From Oscillospiraceae bacterium (GTDB lineage: Bacteria; Bacillota; Clostridia; Oscillospirales; Butyricicoccaceae), in contig CADBTM010000077.1 in NCBI GenBank assembly GCA_902797555.1, forward strand, positions 1 through 31,868: 31,868 nucleotides of DNA, given 5' to 3'. The position numbers and the translations under genes were made by a program. Each line of letters opens with the position of its first letter. Within the stretch, counting starts at the first letter, position 1. Below are positions 15,816 to 23,216 of this stretch, piece by piece. Under the pieces are notes generated by a model. It was given only the letters and a program-made list of their open reading frames with translations. It searched no databases and was not told where the DNA came from.

Positions 15816-16462
15816 GTCTGTCCTCCCTCCACGCTCCATCCTGTCCAGATGCCGCCCTCCGGCGGCAAAAAATGGTCGATGCTCTCCCCGGTGGCCGGGT
15901 GGGCAAAGGCCAGTCTGCACGACCACAGCGCCAGCGGGCACTTTGCCCGGCTGCCGTATTTCCCGTCGCCCAGAAGCGGCATTCCCCGGGAAGCAAACTG
16001 CACCCGGATCTGGTGGGTACGCCCGGTTTCCAGCGCCACCCGCACCAGCGAGGCGTTTTCCCGGCGCTCGATCACCCGATAGGTGAGCGCCGCCTCCCGT
16101 ACCCCCTTGCGGGGGTTCTTTACCGGAAAAACCTTGTTTTTTCGCCTGTCGTGATAGAGCAGATCCACCAGTCGGCCTTCGTCCTCCTCCGGCCCGCCGG
16201 AGATCAGGGCGAAATACTCCTTTTGAAAGCGCCGCTCCCGCACGTCCTCCGACAGCCTTGCCGCGGCCTGGGCCGTTTTGGCATAGACCATCAGTCCGCC
16301 CGCCGCCTGATCCAGCCGGTGGACGGGAAACACCTTTCCCCCGGTCTGGGCTTCCAACAGGGTCTGCACACTGTTTTCCCCCTCGGAAGGGATACCCGCA
16401 GGCTTGACGCACACCAGCAGGGCGCCGTCCTGCCGGAGGATGGGGATCTCACAGGCAGACAT
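15812..16462 (-). CDS. RluA-family pseudouridine synthase
   Basis: A 216-residue enzyme that isomerises uridine to pseudouridine in rRNA or tRNA. Seen: catalytic HRLDQAAGGLMVYAK with Asp51 (family HRLDxxTSG), and the downstream LETGRTHQIRVQFASRGMPLLGD motif. There is no S4 domain, so it belongs to the short RluA/RluC-like group. The ATG at 16462 lies 14 bases inside the end of the dehydrogenase gene and has no clear Shine-Dalgarno site, so it probably relies on coupling; the frame to 16681 is a shadow. The stop overlaps the next start as GTGA. The target base cannot be inferred. Confidence 0.9.
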   Translation of the reverse strand: MSACEIPILRQDGALLVCVKPAGIPSEGENSVQTLLEAQTGGKVFPVHRLDQAAGGLMVYAKTAQAAARLSEDVRERRFQKEYFALISGGPEEDEGRLVDLLYHDRRKNKVFPVKNPRKGVREAALTYRVIERRENASLVRVALETGRTHQIRVQFASRGMPLLGDGKYGSRAKCPLALWSCRLAFAHPATGESIDHFLPPEGGIWTGWSVEGGQT

Positions 16463-17402
16463 TTTGGGGGGTTCCCGCCAAAAAGGCGTCGATATTGGCA
16501 AAGACGATCTCCGCCCGGCGCAGCATGCTTTCCTCGGTGAGAAAGGCCACGTGGGGCGTGAGGACGGTGTTCCTTGCCCCCACAAGGGGATACTCCGCCG
16601 GAAGGGGCGGCTCCATATCAAAAACGTCCACGCCCGCGGCAGCAATCCTGCCCTCGTTGAGGGCGGCGGCCAGCGCGGCATTGTCCACCACGGCGCCCCG
16701 GGCGGTGTTGATGAGCACCGACGTGGGCTGCATCCGGGAAAGCATTTCCGCCGAGATCATCCCCCGGGTCTGGGGCGTGGCGGGGACGTGGAGGGTGACG
16801 ATATCGCTCCGCTCCATCAGCTCCTCCAGCGAAACATACTGTGCGCCCAGCGCCAGCAGCTCCGGCTTTTCCGTCCGGGAAAAGGCCAGCAATCGGGCTC
16901 CGAAGGCGGCAAACAGCCGGGCAACGGCGGTGCCGATGGCGCCCGTGCCCACGATGCCCACCGTCTTTCCCCGGATCTCCCGTCCGCGGAGACCGGCGGA
17001 GGTCTTTCCCTGTCGGGCGGCCTGATCCGCCGCGGGAACAAAGCGCAGGCAGGCCACCGTCAGCCCCAGCGCAAGCTCGGCCACGCAGCCGGTGGAATAG
17101 CCCGCCGCGTTGCACAGGGTGATCCCCCGCTCCCGGCAGGCGGTCTGACCGATATGGTCGATGCCGGTAAAGGCCACGTCCACCATGCGCAGACGGGGCG
17201 CCCGACGGATCAGCTCGTCGGGATAGGGGGTGTTGGCGATGACGGCGATCTCGCTGTCGCCGGTGCGGCGCAAAAGCTCCTCCGGGTCAGTGGAGCGGGT
17301 GTCACAGGCAAAAAACACGTGTCCCCGCTCCCGCAGGGACGCGGCATACTGTTCCAGCACGTCCGCCGGGATTCCCAGCGGTTCCAAAAGGGTGATCTTC
17401 AT
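16449..17402 (-). CDS. D-isomer-specific 2-hydroxyacid dehydrogenase
   Basis: A 317-residue NAD(P)-dependent oxidoreductase reducing 2-keto acids to D-hydroxyacids, or the reverse. Seen: the Rossmann motif VGIVGTGAIGTAVARLF (GxGxxG at 152-157) and the three catalytic residues Arg235 (INTARGAVVD), Glu264 (VDVFDMEPP) and His284 (LTPHVAF). It is nearest the glycerate/phosphoglycerate/D-lactate dehydrogenase group, without a C-terminal ACT domain. The ATG at 17402 follows GAAGAAGG; a TTG at 17420 is less likely. It overlaps the RluA start by 14 bases. The substrate is not predictable from sequence. Confidence 0.9.
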   Translation of the reverse strand: MKITLLEPLGIPADVLEQYAASLRERGHVFFACDTRSTDPEELLRRTGDSEIAVIANTPYPDELIRRAPRLRMVDVAFTGIDHIGQTACRERGITLCNAAGYSTGCVAELALGLTVACLRFVPAADQAARQGKTSAGLRGREIRGKTVGIVGTGAIGTAVARLFAAFGARLLAFSRTEKPELLALGAQYVSLEELMERSDIVTLHVPATPQTRGMISAEMLSRMQPTSVLINTARGAVVDNAALAAALNEGRIAAAGVDVFDMEPPLPAEYPLVGARNTVLTPHVAFLTEESMLRRAEIVFANIDAFLAGTPQNVCL

Positions 17403-17460
17403 GCAACAAACCTTCTTCAAAAAACATTTTTCTTATTTTACCATACTTTCCTCCCGTTTT

Positions 17461-18240
17461 CTACTGAAATGCGGCAAAAATCTCTTTTGCCTCCCCGCCC
17501 CATTCGCTGTACAGCAAAAAGACGCTTCCGATCCCCTTTTCCCGGGCGGCGCGCACCTTTTGCACCGCGGTGTCCCCATCGTCAAAGAGGACGAAATGGG
17601 CGCTGCCGTTTTCCTTGCGATAGGTGAAATACTTGGCGCACAGCTCGGGGGAGAAAAAGCCGTCCCCGTGGTATCTGCTCCGCAGGGCGGCAAGCTCGTC
17701 TTCGGTGAGCGGCTGTCCGTCGGGCCGGGCAGAGGGCATGGGAAAATCGCTGCGCATGCGCACCAGATCGAGACAGATCCTCCCCGCGCCGAACCGGTCG
17801 CACAGCGCGTCCAGCAGCTCGGAAAAGCTTCCTCCGCTGACGGCGGCCGAGCACAGAACGCCGCTCTCGGGCGCCAGCGCCGCCGCGCTCTCGGGGACGC
17901 AGCAGGGCACATGCAGCCGACGGAGGGCGGCGCACAGGTCGGCCAGCTTTTCCTGACCTGTGCCGTGAGGCCGGATGTCCAGCACCGCCCCGCCATAGCC
18001 CCGGCGGGCGCATTCCGCCTGAACGTCCCGCGCCAGCTTATCCGGCTGGAGGGCGTCCAGCCCCGGCGCATCGTAGATCCCCATCCAGCCGCCCCGGCTG
18101 CCCACGTTCCCCTGCGCCCGCTGGAGGACGCCTCCGGTGCCGATCCGATATTGCAGATGTACCGCCGGCAGTCCCAGCCGCGCAGCACCCGCCTCCTCCC
18201 CGGCGGTCACCACCAAAAAAAGCCCGGTTTTTCCTTCCAT
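17461..18240 (-). CDS. Unknown protein, possible TIM-barrel / glycosidase-like fold
   Basis: A 259-residue protein that I do not recognise. It starts at an ATG (18240) six bases behind GAGGGGAG. No signal peptide or membrane segment is evident, so it is probably cytoplasmic. The alternation of short hydrophobic strands (GLFLVV, GAVLDIRP, RICLDLVRMR, SAHFVLFDD, GSVFLLYSEW) with helices suggests an alpha/beta barrel. The strand-end LDIRP and the final YSEWGG faintly recall GH18-like folds, but no DxxDxDxE catalytic motif is present. It is the first gene of the minus-strand run ending with tig, 58 bases before the dehydrogenase, and diverges from the HAD phosphatase gene. Confidence 0.75.
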   Translation of the reverse strand: MEGKTGLFLVVTAGEEAGAARLGLPAVHLQYRIGTGGVLQRAQGNVGSRGGWMGIYDAPGLDALQPDKLARDVQAECARRGYGGAVLDIRPHGTGQEKLADLCAALRRLHVPCCVPESAAALAPESGVLCSAAVSGGSFSELLDALCDRFGAGRICLDLVRMRSDFPMPSARPDGQPLTEDELAALRSRYHGDGFFSPELCAKYFTYRKENGSAHFVLFDDGDTAVQKVRAAREKGIGSVFLLYSEWGGEAKEIFAAFQ

Positions 18241-18254
18241 TGCAAACTCCCCTC

Positions 18255-18284
18255 TTGTTATTTTCCCCAAACCTATGGTACAAT
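18255..18284 (+). promoter_or_regulatory. Candidate promoter for the HAD-nfo-pepQ operon
   Basis: -35 TTGTTA (18255-18260), 18-base spacer, -10 TACAAT (18279-18284). A weaker minus-strand promoter (TTGATC 18299-18304, 18-base spacer, TACCAT 18275-18280) overlaps it and may serve the divergent unknown gene. The plus-strand leader has a 7-bp hairpin (18331-18337 with 18344-18350) just ahead of the ribosome site. Confidence 0.5.
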
Positions 18285-18362
18285 GAATGTGATCCCACGA
18301 TCAATCTATGCCGGGACGGCGCGGGAATTGCCTTTCCCGCCGGGATCCCAACGGAGGACGCT

Positions 18363-18848
18363 ATGCCCCTACCCTTTCCCCAGCACTTTTTGCAGGACGT
18401 GACCTGCATCACGCCGGAGCTTTTGCGCGCTTGCGGCGTAAAGGGTCTGCTGCTGGATATCGACGGCACCCTGATGCAGACCCGGGACAGCATGCCCGCC
18501 CCGCGGGTGCTGGACTGGATGGACAGTCTGCGGCGGGAGGGCTTTTTGCTGTATATTCTCTCCAACAACAAGCATCAGGACAGGGTGAAGGCCTTTGCCG
18601 ACAGTCAGGGCATCGGCTGGCAGTATCTCGCCCGCAAGCCGAGGCAGAAGGGCTTTGCCCGGGCGTTTCGGGAAACCGGTCTCGCCCCCCGGGAGCTGGC
18701 TGTGGTGGGGGACCAGATCTTCACCGATATGTGGGGCGCCCGCAGGGCGGGCTGCCGCGCCATCCTGGTGGAATCCACCGACACCTATCTCTGGTATTTT
18801 CCCTTCCGGCGGCTGGCAGAGCTCCCCTTCCGGCGGGAAAAACCGTGA
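18363..18848 (+). CDS. YqeG-like HAD-superfamily (subclass IIIA) phosphatase
   Basis: A 161-residue haloacid-dehalogenase-type phosphatase of the short YqeG group. Seen: motif I LLLDIDGTLMQT, motif II YILSNNK, motif III lysine in LARKPRQKGF, and motif IV VVGDQIFTDMWGARRAG. The two acidic residues of motif I are the nucleophile and acid/base. The ATG at 18363 follows CGGAGGACGC; the upstream frame is a shadow. In many Bacillota YqeG neighbours ribosome-assembly and shikimate genes, but here it precedes a DNA-repair-like gene, whose alternative GTG start (18845) overlaps its stop. The substrate is unknown. Confidence 0.88.
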   Translation: MPLPFPQHFLQDVTCITPELLRACGVKGLLLDIDGTLMQTRDSMPAPRVLDWMDSLRREGFLLYILSNNKHQDRVKAFADSQGIGWQYLARKPRQKGFARAFRETGLAPRELAVVGDQIFTDMWGARRAGCRAILVESTDTYLWYFPFRRLAELPFRREKP

Positions 18849-18871
18849 TTCAGAAAGACAGGAACCTCCGT

Positions 18872-19738
18872 ATGCATCCACTTTTCGGCCCCGCAGGCAA
18901 CTGCGACGCCTTCAACAAAGCCTATAAGGGCAGCATCCACGCCCCCCGCTATCTCCGGGAGATGGGACTGGACTGCTATGAATACCAGTGCGGCCGGGGG
19001 GTCAACGTCAGCGAGGACACCGCCCGCGCCATCGGCGCCGCCGCCCGGGACGAGGGCATCGTCATGTCCCTCCACGCCCCCTATTTCATCAATCTTTCGG
19101 GCATCACCGACGAACGCATGGAAAAGAACGTGGGCTATATCCTCTCATCCGCCCGGGCCTGCCGCTGGCTGGGCGCCGACCGGATGGTGGTGCACTGCGG
19201 CGGTCTTTCGGGCATGGAGCGGGAGGAAGCCTTGGAGCACACCCTGCTCAACCTGAAGGAGGCGCTGCGGGCGCTGGAGCAGGAGGGTCTGGACGACGTG
19301 CGCATGTGTGTGGAGACCATGGGCAAGATCAACGTGCTGGGCGACGGCGACGAGGTGTGCCGCATCTGCCGCATGGACGAGCGCCTGCTCCCCTGCATCG
19401 ACTTTGGCCATCTCAATGCCCGGACGCTGGGGCATATGTCCGCCCGGGACGAGCTTTCCGCCCTGCTGGACACCCTGTGGAACACGCTGGGCGCCGAGCG
19501 GGCGACCCGCTTTCACGCCCACTTCAGCAAGATCGAATACGGCAAGGGCGGCGAGGTGCGCCACCTCACCTTTGCCGACAGCGACTATGGCCCCGACTTT
19601 GCCCCGCTGGGCAGGCTGCTGGCCGAGCGGGGGCTTGCGCCCCGCATCATCTGCGAATCCGCCGGGACCCAGGCGGAGGATGCTCTCACCATGAAACAAA
19701 TCTATTTTGAATACAAACAGGAGGAAGAAACAAAATGA
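18872..19738 (+). CDS. Endonuclease IV-like (Nfo family) TIM-barrel protein
   Basis: A 288-residue member of the AP-endonuclease 2 / xylose isomerase-like TIM-barrel superfamily, nearest to deoxyribonuclease IV, which cuts DNA at abasic sites. Counting from ATG 18872, metal-ligand candidates fall at nearly the E. coli Nfo positions: His68 (SLHAPYF), His108 (VVHCGG), Glu148 (CVETMG), Asp177 and His180 (CIDFGH), His215, His231 (VRHLTF) and Glu262 (ICESAG). The Asp expected two residues before His231 is replaced by Val (GGEVRH), as in the archaeal-like GEKKH variants I recall. ATG 18872 has a modest AGGA site; GTG 18845 is the alternative. The stop overlaps the peptidase start by ATGA. Confidence 0.82.
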   Translation: MHPLFGPAGNCDAFNKAYKGSIHAPRYLREMGLDCYEYQCGRGVNVSEDTARAIGAAARDEGIVMSLHAPYFINLSGITDERMEKNVGYILSSARACRWLGADRMVVHCGGLSGMEREEALEHTLLNLKEALRALEQEGLDDVRMCVETMGKINVLGDGDEVCRICRMDERLLPCIDFGHLNARTLGHMSARDELSALLDTLWNTLGAERATRFHAHFSKIEYGKGGEVRHLTFADSDYGPDFAPLGRLLAERGLAPRIICESAGTQAEDALTMKQIYFEYKQEEETK

Positions 19739-20808
19739 ACAGATTGGAAAAGCTGGCCGCCATGATCCGCGAGAAGGGCGCGGACGGACTGCTGATCACC
19801 GAAGCGGAAAACCTTTGCTACGCCACCGGCTTTGTGGGGCTGGAGGGCATGGTGATGGTCACCGCCGACGGAAAGGGTCTGTGCTTCACCGATTCCCGCT
19901 ATATCGAGGCCGCCGAAAAGGCCATCCGCCCCATGGGCTATCAGGTGATCGATCCCAAGCTGGGCTATCCCGCCGTGGCAAAGCGCGTGTGCGAGGAGGA
20001 AAAGCTGGAGACCCTGCTCTTTGAGGATCGGGATATGTCGGTGGCCGATTTCCGCCGGTACGAGAGCGCCGTGGCTCCCGCCAAGCTGATTCCCGTGGAC
20101 GATGGCATCATGCGTCTCCGTCAGGTCAAGGAGGAGGCCGAGGTGGAGCGGGTGGTGGCTGCCCAGCGCATCGCCGAAAAGGCGCTGGACGAGATCCTGC
20201 CCCTCATCCGTCCGGGCGCAGTGGAAAAGGAGCTGGCCGCCGAGCTGGATTATCGCATGGCCCGTCTGGGCTCCACCGGCGTTTCCTTCCAGACGATCTT
20301 TGTCTCGGGCGCCAAGAGCAGCATGCCCCACGGCACCCCCGGCGACAAGAAGATCGAGGCCGGCGATTTTGTCACCATCGACTTTGGCGCCATGGTGGGC
20401 GGCTATCACAGCGATATGACCCGTACCTTTGCCGTGGGCTTTGCCACCGACGAGATGAAGAAGGTCTACAACACCGTTCTGCAGGCGCAGCTGGCCGGCA
20501 TCGAGGCCTTCGGCCCCGGCAAGATCGGCCGCGACGTGGACGAGGCCGCCCGCAAGGTGATCCGGGACGCGGGCTACGGCGAGTATTTCGGACACAGCCT
20601 GGGCCACAGCGTGGGTCTGAACATCCACGAGGCGCCCAACGCCTCTCCCAAGAGCGAGGTCGCCTTTGAGGTGGGCAACATCACCACCATGGAGCCGGGC
20701 ATCTATATCCCCGGCAAGTTCGGCGTGCGTATCGAGGATATGGTCTATCTGGGCGCGGACGGCAAGCGCAATCTGACCCTCTACCCCAAAGAACTGCGCA
20801 TTCTGTAA
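19735..20808 (+). CDS. pepQ: M24-family Xaa-Pro aminopeptidase/dipeptidase
   Basis: A 357-residue dinuclear-metal peptidase of the pita-bread fold, cleaving peptides next to proline. Seen: N-terminal creatinase-like domain (1-~130), then the five ligands in order: two Asp in TIDFGAMVGGYHSDMTRTF, His in SLGHSVGLNIHE, Glu in TTMEPGIYIPG, and Glu in GVRIEDMVYLG. It starts by an ATGA overlap with the Nfo-like gene. Placement directly before efp is common in Bacillota (YqhT-EF-P). Weak AT-rich stems follow the stop (20809-20826), so there may be partial termination before efp. Confidence 0.93.
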   Translation: MNRLEKLAAMIREKGADGLLITEAENLCYATGFVGLEGMVMVTADGKGLCFTDSRYIEAAEKAIRPMGYQVIDPKLGYPAVAKRVCEEEKLETLLFEDRDMSVADFRRYESAVAPAKLIPVDDGIMRLRQVKEEAEVERVVAAQRIAEKALDEILPLIRPGAVEKELAAELDYRMARLGSTGVSFQTIFVSGAKSSMPHGTPGDKKIEAGDFVTIDFGAMVGGYHSDMTRTFAVGFATDEMKKVYNTVLQAQLAGIEAFGPGKIGRDVDEAARKVIRDAGYGEYFGHSLGHSVGLNIHEAPNASPKSEVAFEVGNITTMEPGIYIPGKFGVRIEDMVYLGADGKRNLTLYPKELRIL

Positions 20809-20847
20809 AAAAATCCTGCGATTTTTGCATAAAAAACGCGGTTTTAC

Positions 20848-20876
20848 TTGCATTTTCCCAGAATATCATGTAAACT
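20848..20876 (+). promoter_or_regulatory. Candidate promoter for efp
   Basis: TTGCAT (20848-20853), 17-base spacer, TAAACT (20871-20876). The nearby TTGACA (20884-20889) and TATAAT (20893-20898) are only three bases apart, so they cannot form one promoter together; each could belong to another weak site. Confidence 0.4.
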
Positions 20877-20918
20877 ATCCCTGTTGACAGAATATAATAG
20901 ATAGGAGGCAGATATATC

Positions 20919-21482
20919 ATGTTGACTGCTGGCGATTTCCGCAACGGAAAAACCTTTGAAATGGACGGTCAGGTGTTTACGGTCGTCGAGTTTCAGCACG
21001 TAAAGCCCGGCAAGGGCGCCGCTTTTGTGCGCACCAAGTATAAAAATGTCATCACCGGCGCTGTGGTGGAGCGCAGCTTTAACCCCACCGATAAGTTTGA
21101 GGAGGCCGTGATCGAGCGTCGCGATATGCAATATTCCTATGACGACGGCGACCTGTATCACTTCCTGGACACCGAGACCTGGGAGGAGACTCTGATCGGC
21201 CATGACACCGTGGGCGAAAACTTCAAGTTCGTCAAGGAAGAGATGATCTGCAAGATTCTTTCCTACAAAGGCAACGTCTTCGGCGTCGAGCCCCCCATGT
21301 TTGTCAATCTGGAGGTCACCGCCACCGAGCCCGGCGTCCGCGGCGACACCGCTACCAACGTGACCAAGCCCGCCACTCTGGAGACCGGCGCCGTGGTTCG
21401 CGTGCCCCTGTTCATCAACGAGGGCGAGCGCATTCAGATCGACACCCGTACCGGCGAATACCTCGGCCGCGCCAAGGATTGA
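20919..21482 (+). CDS. efp: Translation elongation factor P
   Basis: A 187-residue factor that rescues ribosomes stalled on polyproline. Seen: the N-terminal KOW-like domain with the tip loop HVKPGKGAAFVR, where Lys32 is the position modified or contacting the CCA end, then two OB-fold domains ending with RIQIDTRTGEYLGRAKD. Length is standard. The start follows TAGGAGG. The Pro-rich L,D-transpeptidase lipoprotein at 14817-15815 is a plausible client in this window, although its prolines mostly alternate with other residues. Confidence 0.97.
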   Translation: MLTAGDFRNGKTFEMDGQVFTVVEFQHVKPGKGAAFVRTKYKNVITGAVVERSFNPTDKFEEAVIERRDMQYSYDDGDLYHFLDTETWEETLIGHDTVGENFKFVKEEMICKILSYKGNVFGVEPPMFVNLEVTATEPGVRGDTATNVTKPATLETGAVVRVPLFINEGERIQIDTRTGEYLGRAKD

Positions 21483-21528
21483 TTTTCCAAACACACGATC
21501 ATGCAGTCTTGAAAGGAGAATGAGGAAC

Positions 21529-22050
21529 ATGACCATCACTGAAAAAACCGCTTATCTCAAGGGCCTTCTGGAAGGCATGAACATTGACCAGACCACCAAC
21601 GAGGGCAAGCTGCTGGCCGCCGTCATCGAAACGCTGGACGAGATCGCGCTGAGCGTGGCCGATCTGGACGACGAGGTGGGCGCCATCAACGACGAGCTCG
21701 ATCTGGTGGAAGAGTCCATGGACGCCATCGACGAAGAGCTGACCGACATCGAGGATGCCCTCGACGATATCGACGAGGATCTGGACGAAATGGACGAGGA
21801 GCTGGAAGAGATCTGCGACGCCCTCGATCTCGACTTTGACGTGGACGACGAGGACGACGACTGGGACGACGACGAGGATGAGGACGAGGAAGAGCTGTAT
21901 CAGCTCACCTGCCCCACCTGCAACGAAGAGATCGTCGTGGACGAGGACACCCTGGCCAAGGGCGGCATGAAGTGCCCCGCCTGCGGCGAAGAGCTGGACT
22001 TTGATCTGTCTCAGGTGATCGACAATCTGGAAGACGAGGACGAGGAATAA
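21529..22050 (+). CDS. CD1247-like highly acidic protein with C-terminal zinc ribbon
   Basis: A 173-residue protein. The N-terminal ~45 residues (LKGLLEGMNID, EGKLLAAVIETLDEIALSV) match the CD1247 N-terminal domain as I recall it from Clostridia, a family without known function. The middle (45-125) is a near-continuous acidic coiled-coil-like segment with heptad-spaced Leu/Ile, ending in a run of Asp/Glu. The C-terminus has two CPxC pairs (Cys128/131 and Cys149/152) that can bind one zinc ion. The ATG at 21529 has AAGGAG 10 bases ahead; an ATG at 21520 is too close to the site. It lies 46 bases after efp and is followed by a terminator, so it probably shares the efp transcript. A nucleic-acid mimic or a ribosome-associated role is possible but unproven. 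Confidence 0.85.
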   Translation: MTITEKTAYLKGLLEGMNIDQTTNEGKLLAAVIETLDEIALSVADLDDEVGAINDELDLVEESMDAIDEELTDIEDALDDIDEDLDEMDEELEEICDALDLDFDVDDEDDDWDDDEDEDEEELYQLTCPTCNEEIVVDEDTLAKGGMKCPACGEELDFDLSQVIDNLEDEDEE

Positions 22051-22069
22051 TCCATCTTCAAAAATCGGG

Positions 22070-22094
22070 AAGGGGCGCATCGCGCCCCTTTTTC
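22070..22094 (+). terminator. Terminator after the acidic zinc-ribbon gene
   Basis: An 8- to 9-bp stem (22070-22078 with 22082-22090) followed by a T-rich tail, just before the mnmA ribosome site. mnmA therefore relies on read-through or an unseen promoter. Confidence 0.8.
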
Positions 22095-22110
22095 TTGCAA
22101 GGAGGATGCT

Positions 22111-23163
22111 ATGAGCAAGGCATATGTGGCCATGAGCGGCGGTGTGGACAGCTCGGTGGCGGCGCTGCTCACCCAGCGGGCGGGATATACCGTCTCGGGT
22201 GTGACGCTGGCGCTCCACAACGAAAAGCAGGGCGTCTGCGGCAGCGAGAGCGATGCCCGCGACGCGGCGGCAGTGTGTGACCGTCTGGGCGTTCCCCATC
22301 AGGTGTGGGAGGCCAAAAAGGAGTTTCGCGCCTGCGTGATGGATCCCTTTGCCGAAAGCTACTTAAACGCCCGCACCCCCAACCCCTGCATCCGCTGCAA
22401 CCGGCACCTCAAGTTCGGCTATCTGCTGGAAAAGGCGCTGGAGGAGGGCGCGGAAAAGGTGGTCACCGGTCACTATGCCCGGGTGGAGCAGGACAGCGTC
22501 ACCGGCCGCTGGCTGCTGAAAAAGGGCCTGAATCCCCAAAAGGATCAGAGCTACGTCCTCTATTCCCTCACCCAGCACCAGCTTTCCCACCTGCTGTTCC
22601 CTCTGGGCGAGCTGGACAAGGAGCAGGTGCGCGCCATGGCGGAGAAGGCCGGCTTTCCCAACAGCCAGAAGCCGGACAGTCAGGACATCTGCTTTGTCCC
22701 CGACGGCGCCTATGCCAAGTTTATCTGGGACTATACCGGCCACACGCCGGAGGTGGGCGACTTTATCGACGTGGACGGCTGCATTCTGGGGCAGCACGGC
22801 GGCATCGAATGCTATACCATCGGCCAGCGTAAGGGCATCGGTCTGTCGGGCGCACACCCCTATTATGTGGTGGAAAAGAATGCCGCCCGCAACACCGTCA
22901 TGCTGGGCGAGGATGAGGATCTGTGGCGGGACGAGCTGATTGCCGACGATCTCAACTGGATCGCCTTTGCCGCCCTTACCGAGCCCGTCCGCTGCGCCGC
23001 CCGCACCCGCTATCACCAGCCGGAGACCCCCTGCACGGTCTATCCCGAAGGGGAACGCGTCCGGGTGGTCTTTGACGCCCCTGTCCGCGCCATCACGCCC
23101 GGTCAGGCGGTGGTCTTTTACGACGGCGACATCGTCCTGGGCGGCGGCGAAATTATCCGATAA
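22111..23163 (+). CDS. mnmA: tRNA-specific 2-thiouridylase MnmA
   Basis: A 350-residue ATP-dependent thiolase that makes s2U34 in tRNA-Lys, -Glu and -Gln. Seen: PP-loop SGGVDSS (9-15), the catalytic region NPCIRCNRHLKFG, where Cys93 is the likely first cysteine and Cys96 is next to it, and the second catalytic Cys194 in DSQDICFVPDG. The C-terminal beta-barrel region ends with ITPGQAVVFYDGDIVLGGG. The start follows AAGGAGG. No cysteine desulfurase gene is adjacent, so sulfur donors are elsewhere. A hairpin at 23182-23210 follows the gene. Confidence 0.96.
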   Translation: MSKAYVAMSGGVDSSVAALLTQRAGYTVSGVTLALHNEKQGVCGSESDARDAAAVCDRLGVPHQVWEAKKEFRACVMDPFAESYLNARTPNPCIRCNRHLKFGYLLEKALEEGAEKVVTGHYARVEQDSVTGRWLLKKGLNPQKDQSYVLYSLTQHQLSHLLFPLGELDKEQVRAMAEKAGFPNSQKPDSQDICFVPDGAYAKFIWDYTGHTPEVGDFIDVDGCILGQHGGIECYTIGQRKGIGLSGAHPYYVVEKNAARNTVMLGEDEDLWRDELIADDLNWIAFAALTEPVRCAARTRYHQPETPCTVYPEGERVRVVFDAPVRAITPGQAVVFYDGDIVLGGGEIIR

Positions 23164-23181
23164 TCGGAGAATGATTTTCCT

Positions 23182-23210
23182 TCACCTTGGGAATACTGTT
23201 CCCGAGGTGA
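23182..23210 (+). promoter_or_regulatory. Hairpin sequestering the ribosome site of the CotF-like gene
   Basis: A 12-bp stem with one G-U pair (23182-23193 with 23199-23210, 5-base loop). Its right arm contains GAGGTGA, the ribosome binding site of the gene that starts at 23217. The tail TTATTTAT is a poor U tract, so it may also weakly terminate mnmA. Confidence 0.65.
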
Positions 23211-23216
23211 TTATTT

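Noticed and set aside
15816..16412. Longer N-terminus for the L,D-transpeptidase
   Set aside because: It would hide the signal peptide and lipobox deep inside the protein; GTG 15815 has a strong ribosome site directly before the signal peptide.
16462..16681. Longer N-terminus for the RluA-type protein
   Set aside because: The extension is the antisense-like out-of-frame reading of the dehydrogenase 3' end and is Pro/Arg-rich; family alignment starts near MSACEIPILR.
20884..20898. TTGACA followed by TATAAT before efp
   Set aside because: The two boxes are only three bases apart, so they cannot be the -35 and -10 of one promoter.
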